Assembly (NCBI GenBank): GCA_021817875.1
Contig: JAKAFQ010000185.1
Coordinates: 1-7,601, forward strand
Direction of reading: 5' to 3'
Origin: Pseudomonadota bacterium
Lineage (GTDB): Bacteria; Pseudomonadota; Gammaproteobacteria; Steroidobacterales; Steroidobacteraceae
DNA length: 7,601 nt
Position 1 is the first letter of the stretch; each line of letters begins with the position of its first letter. Position numbers and translations under genes: made by a program. The notes under the pieces are model-generated. The model made no database searches. It was not told the origin of the DNA and saw only the letters and a list, made by a program, of their open reading frames with translations. Below, piece by piece: positions 4,677-7,601 of the stretch.

Positions 4677-6596
4677 ATGAACACTGGACCAGAACCCCCT
4701 TCGAATGCGGCGGCCGACCGCCAGACCCACGGATTTCAGGCGGAGGTGCGGGAGCTGCTGAAGCTCATGATCCACTCCCTGTACAGTCACAGGGAAATTT
4801 TCCTGCGCGAGCTGATATCGAACGCCTCGGATGCCTGTGATCGGCTGCGGTTCGCGGCGATCGGCGAACCTGCGCTGCTCGCCAGGGACACCGAGCTCGC
4901 GATCCGCGTGGAAGCGGACCCGGCCGCAGGCACCGTGACGATCATCGACAACGGGATCGGCATGACGCGCGAGGAGGCGATCGCCAATCTCGGCACGATC
5001 GCCCGCTCTGGAACCGCGGAGTTCTTCCGCTCGCTGTCCGGGGAGCGGCAGAAGGATGCGCAGCTGATCGGCCAGTTCGGCGTCGGGTTCTACTCGGCTT
5101 TCATCGTGGCCGATCGGGTGGAGGTGCTGTCCCGCAAGGCCGGATTGCCGGCCGCCGGCGGGGTTCACTGGGAATCACGCGCCGATGGCGAATTCACGGT
5201 GCAGAGTGTGGACCGTGAAGAGCGCGGTACAGCGGTCAAGCTGCACCTGAAGGCGGAGGCAAAGGAGTTTGCCGACCCGTTCCGGCTCCGAACGCTGATC
5301 CGGCGGTACTCGGACCACATTGCTTTCCCGGTCCGGATGCGCAAGGAAGGCGAGGCTTCGCTCGAGTACGAGACTGTCAATCAGGCCAAGGCGCTCTGGG
5401 TGCGTCCCCGTGCCGAGATCCCGGAAGAGGAGTACCGTCAGTTCTATCAGCATCTGGCGCATGACTTCACCGATCCGCTCGCCTGGAGCCACAATCGGGT
5501 CGAGGGTAAGCGCGAGTACACGAGCCTCCTCTACCTCCCGGGCCGCGCGCCGTTCGACCTGTGGCAGCGTGATGCGGTCCACGGGCTGAAACTGTACGTG
5601 AAGCGCGTGTTCATCATGGATGATGCCGAGCAGTTTCTGCCTTTGTACCTGCGTTTCGTGAAGGGAGTGGTCGATTCCAGCGATCTGCCGCTCAATGTGT
5701 CGCGAGAGCTGCTGCAGCAGGAGCCGGAAGTCGAGGCGATCCGCGGCAGCCTCACCAAACGCGTGCTCGACATGCTCTCGAAGCTGGCGAAGGACGAGCC
5801 GCAGAAGTACGAGACGTTCTGGAAGGAGTTCGGCACCGTGCTCAAGGAGGGCGTCGGGCAGGATGTGGCCAACCGGTCGGCCCTGCTGCCGCTGCTGCGC
5901 TTTGCCAGCAGCCACGAGCCGGGCGATGAGCCCGCGGTCAGCCTGGCGCAGTACGTGCAGCGCATGAAGCCCGGTCAGGACCGGATCTACTACATCATCG
6001 CCGAGAGCGTCGCCGCGGCGCGCAGGAGTCCGTATATCGAGCAGCTGCTCGAGCGGGGCCTGGAGGTGCTGCTGCTCGGCGAGCGCATCGACGAATGGGT
6101 CATGGGCCAGGTCGAAAGTTTCGAGGACAAACGCTTCAAGGACGCGGCGCGTGGTGATCTCGAACTCGGTGCGCTCGAGAGCGAGGCGGACCGCAAGCAG
6201 CGCGATGCGGCGCTGAAGGAAAGCAAGAGTCTTCTGAAGAAAGTGAAGGACGCGATCGGCGAGGGCGTTTCCGAGGTGCGCGTGAGCACGCGTCTGAAGG
6301 ATTCCCCCGCCTGCCTGGTGCTCGATGAGCACGATCTCAGCTCGGGGATGCGGCGGATTTTCGAGGCCGCGGGCCAGAATGTGCCGGCTTCCAAACCCTC
6401 GCTCGAGCTCAATGTCGGTCATCCGCTGGTGAGATATCTCGAGGGGCTTGCCGATGCCGGGCATTTCAAGGAGCTGGCGCTGCTGCTGTACGAGCAGGCG
6501 CAGCTTGCCGAAGGGGGCCAGCTCGGCAACCCGGCGCAGTTCGTACAAAGGCTCAACCGTCTGCTCGTGGCGCTCACGGCGGATTCGTCCGCGTGA
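4677..6596 (+). CDS. htpG: Molecular chaperone HtpG (bacterial Hsp90)
   Basis: At 639 residues it is full length beside the 624 of E. coli HtpG. It is a cytosolic homodimeric ATP-dependent chaperone that remodels client proteins, often handing over from DnaK. The N-terminal GHKL ATPase domain (about 18-225) has the catalytic Glu45 in FLRELISNASDACDRLRF, the DNGIGM nucleotide loop (91-96), the lid/G2 motif GQFGVGFYSAF (132-142) and GTAVKLHL (184-191). The middle domain includes VVDSSDLPLNVSREL (331-345), with the conserved Arg343 that contacts ATP. The C-terminal dimerisation domain follows from about 510. There is no charged eukaryotic-type linker and no MEEVD tail, as expected for bacteria. 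The upstream extension of the frame (from 4551) is non-conserved and low complexity, so 4677 is the start. A candidate heat-shock promoter precedes it, and its stop overlaps the next gene by 4 nt. Confidence 0.98.
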   Translation: MNTGPEPPSNAAADRQTHGFQAEVRELLKLMIHSLYSHREIFLRELISNASDACDRLRFAAIGEPALLARDTELAIRVEADPAAGTVTIIDNGIGMTREEAIANLGTIARSGTAEFFRSLSGERQKDAQLIGQFGVGFYSAFIVADRVEVLSRKAGLPAAGGVHWESRADGEFTVQSVDREERGTAVKLHLKAEAKEFADPFRLRTLIRRYSDHIAFPVRMRKEGEASLEYETVNQAKALWVRPRAEIPEEEYRQFYQHLAHDFTDPLAWSHNRVEGKREYTSLLYLPGRAPFDLWQRDAVHGLKLYVKRVFIMDDAEQFLPLYLRFVKGVVDSSDLPLNVSRELLQQEPEVEAIRGSLTKRVLDMLSKLAKDEPQKYETFWKEFGTVLKEGVGQDVANRSALLPLLRFASSHEPGDEPAVSLAQYVQRMKPGQDRIYYIIAESVAAARRSPYIEQLLERGLEVLLLGERIDEWVMGQVESFEDKRFKDAARGDLELGALESEADRKQRDAALKESKSLLKKVKDAIGEGVSEVRVSTRLKDSPACLVLDEHDLSSGMRRIFEAAGQNVPASKPSLELNVGHPLVRYLEGLADAGHFKELALLLYEQAQLAEGGQLGNPAQFVQRLNRLLVALTADSSA

Positions 6597-7264
6597 AGCC
6601 GCCGCGGGTCGAGCGGCTGATGCTGCAGGGGCCGGCTGGGGCACTCGAGGCGCGGGTCGAGACTCCCTCAGGTGATGCGGCGGGCATGGCGCCGGGCGCC
6701 GCCCCGGCCGCCTTCGGGGTGGTCTGTCATCCGCACCCTCTTTATGGCGGCACGCTCGACAACAAGGTGGTCTACACGCTGGCCCGGGCATTTCTCGAGT
6801 GCGGCGTCCCCGCCGTGCGCTTCAATTTTCGCGGGGTGGGGACGAGCTCCGGCCGTTACGACGAGGGACGTGGCGAGACCGAGGATGCTCTGGCGGCCAT
6901 CGCCTTCGGGCGGCACCGCTGGCCGGGGGCCGCGCTGTGGCTGGCGGGATTTTCCTTCGGAGCGGCCATTGCGCTGCGTGCCGCGGCGCGTGCCGCGCCT
7001 GAAAAGCTGGTGGTCGTGTCCCCGGGGATCACCCGGGTCGCGATGGACGGCGTTGCGCCACCGCGCTGTCGCTGGCTGTTGATCCAGGGGGACGCCGACG
7101 AGGTGATCGATCCGGCCGCGGTGCTGCAGTGGGCGCGCCGGCAATCCGCCGCGCCGGGGATGGGGCCGGACATCCGGGTATTCCCGGGCGGCGGGCACTT
7201 CTTCCACGGCCGCCTCAATGAGCTGCGGCAGGTGGTCGTGCAGTTCGTGACGTCCAGGGACTGA
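6593..7264 (+). CDS. Short alpha/beta hydrolase (COG2945-type)
   Basis: A 223-residue cytosolic alpha/beta hydrolase without signal peptide or cap domain. The family signature CHPHPLYGGTLDNKVV (45-60) supplies the oxyanion strand and loop. FNFRGVGTSSG (78-88) follows. The nucleophile elbow is GFSFGAA with Ser121, the acid is probably Asp169 in GDADEV, and the base is His202 in GGGHFFHGR. The triad is therefore complete and it should be an active esterase-like enzyme, but substrate cannot be read from sequence and members of this group are poorly characterised. The start is GTG at 6593, overlapping the htpG stop as GTGA with a weak GGCGGA (6578-6583) upstream; the conserved ERLMLQGPAGALE begins at residue 7, which supports this start. 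A later ATG at codon 10 would cut into that segment. The overlap implies co-translation with htpG and possibly heat-shock co-induction. Confidence 0.92.
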   Translation: MKPPRVERLMLQGPAGALEARVETPSGDAAGMAPGAAPAAFGVVCHPHPLYGGTLDNKVVYTLARAFLECGVPAVRFNFRGVGTSSGRYDEGRGETEDALAAIAFGRHRWPGAALWLAGFSFGAAIALRAAARAAPEKLVVVSPGITRVAMDGVAPPRCRWLLIQGDADEVIDPAAVLQWARRQSAAPGMGPDIRVFPGGGHFFHGRLNELRQVVVQFVTSRD

Positions 7265-7282
7265 ACGCCGATATCCCTGTAA

Positions 7283-7301
7283 TCCGGCGCGCATCGCCGG
7301 A
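7283..7301. terminator. Hairpin between convergent genes, left member
   Basis: TCCGGCG and CGCCGGA form a 7-bp perfect stem around a CGCAT loop, 18 nt after the hydrolase stop. It probably contributes to ending the htpG-hydrolase transcript, although no T-run follows on the plus strand. Confidence 0.4.
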
Positions 7302-7308
7302 CAAATGA

Positions 7309-7333
7309 ACGGGGTTCGCTGCGCGAACCCCGT
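7309..7333 (-). terminator. Strong hairpin, likely terminator of the HU gene
   Basis: ACGGGGTTCG pairs perfectly with CGAACCCCGT over 10 bp around a five-base loop. Read on the minus strand the stem is followed by TCATTTGTC, a modest U-rich stretch, consistent with an intrinsic terminator for the HU-family gene. On the plus strand no T-tract follows, but the stem could still slow readthrough from the hydrolase. Confidence 0.5.
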
Positions 7334-7374
7334 CGGACCCGCGACTCAGCGCAGGATCAGGATCAGCAACATGA

Positions 7375-7601
7375 TCAGGAATTGACCATTGCCTTGAGGT
7401 TCTTCAGCGGCATCACGCGGACTTTCTTGCTGGCCGGCTTCGCCTTGAACATCATCTTTTCCCCGGTGAACGGGTTGACTCCCTCGCGCGCCTTCGTGGC
7501 CGGCTTCTTGACGACTTTCATCTTCAGCAGCCCCGGCATGGTGAACAGGCCGTTGCTGCGCAGGCTCTTCTTGATCACGCCATTGAGCGAATCGAACACA
7601 C
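7375..7601 (-). CDS. HU-family DNA-binding protein (5' end missing)
   Basis: The gene runs leftward and its start lies beyond the right edge; 75 C-terminal residues are visible. HU proteins are small dimeric nucleoid proteins that bend DNA through a pair of beta-arms. The visible part begins in the N-terminal helical region (FDSLNGVIKKSLRSNGLF), continues through MPGLLKMKVVKKPATKAREG, the start of the beta-sheet, then the arm with GVNPFTGE where the Pro corresponds to the intercalating arm proline of HU/IHF (RNPxTG). MMFKAKPASKKVRVMPLKNL and the last helix end the protein. The GVNPFTGE/FKAKPA form marks a divergent HU branch common in proteobacteria, not the classic hupA/hupB product, and I give no symbol. 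Many Lys/Arg residues fit DNA binding. It is convergent with the hydrolase, so it is a separate transcription unit. Confidence 0.92.
   Translation of the reverse strand, partial: VFDSLNGVIKKSLRSNGLFTMPGLLKMKVVKKPATKAREGVNPFTGEKMMFKAKPASKKVRVMPLKNLKAMVNS

Noticed and set aside
2660..4684. Very long open frame on the minus strand (about 674 codons), including a Gly/His-rich stretch
   Set aside because: It is antisense to ppnN and crosses the intergenic region, with Arg/His/Pro-rich composition typical of antisense frames in GC-rich genes; no domain is seen and ppnN is unambiguous.
4394..4840. 148-codon plus-strand frame upstream of and overlapping htpG out of phase
   Set aside because: It overlaps the htpG N-terminus by about 160 nt in another frame, has random-looking composition and no good ribosome site.
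4014..5168. Minus-strand open frame antisense to the start of htpG
   Set aside because: Shadow of htpG with low-complexity composition and no motif.
5175..6791. 538-codon minus-strand open frame opposite htpG
   Set aside because: Antisense shadow of a highly conserved gene, His/Arg/Leu-rich, no recognisable domain.
1..7601. CRISPR array, insertion sequence, prophage or defence island
   Set aside because: No spaced repeats, transposase, integrase or terminal inverted repeats are seen; recognised genes are housekeeping types.

Overview
The window is a GC-rich, gene-dense bacterial chromosome segment. Gene content and protein style (MltD-type lytic transglycosylase, PpnN/YgdH, HtpG, an HU-family protein with a GVNPFTGE arm) suggest a high-GC gammaproteobacterium or close relative. 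This is inference from recognised families only; no rRNA or other taxonomic marker is present. I see no tRNA, CRISPR array, insertion sequence or prophage gene. Gene order looks like ordinary housekeeping chromosome.

Left third (2-2265): the 3' part of a large LysM-containing MltD-like lytic transglycosylase is followed after 83 nt by a small secreted L,D-transpeptidase-fold (YkuD) protein, so two peptidoglycan enzymes lie in tandem. Centre (2294-3679): ppnN, a nucleotide 5'-monophosphate nucleosidase of the LOG family, starts only 28 nt after the YkuD gene and may be co-transcribed with it.

Middle (3680-4676): about 1 kb without a recognisable family. It is not empty. It holds two closely spaced perfect palindromes, then a well-spaced Shine-Dalgarno and a 91-codon reading frame whose stop overlaps by one base the ATG of a second, 71-codon frame (TGATG). 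The last ~330 nt contain GC hairpins and a candidate sigma-32 (heat-shock) promoter just upstream of htpG. The small gene pair is the most likely undescribed content here.

Right third (4677-7601): htpG (Hsp90) overlaps by 4 nt (GTGA) an alpha/beta hydrolase of the short COG2945-like type, a likely two-gene operon. A convergent HU-family gene enters from the right edge on the minus strand. The 110-nt convergent gap has two hairpins that may end transcription.
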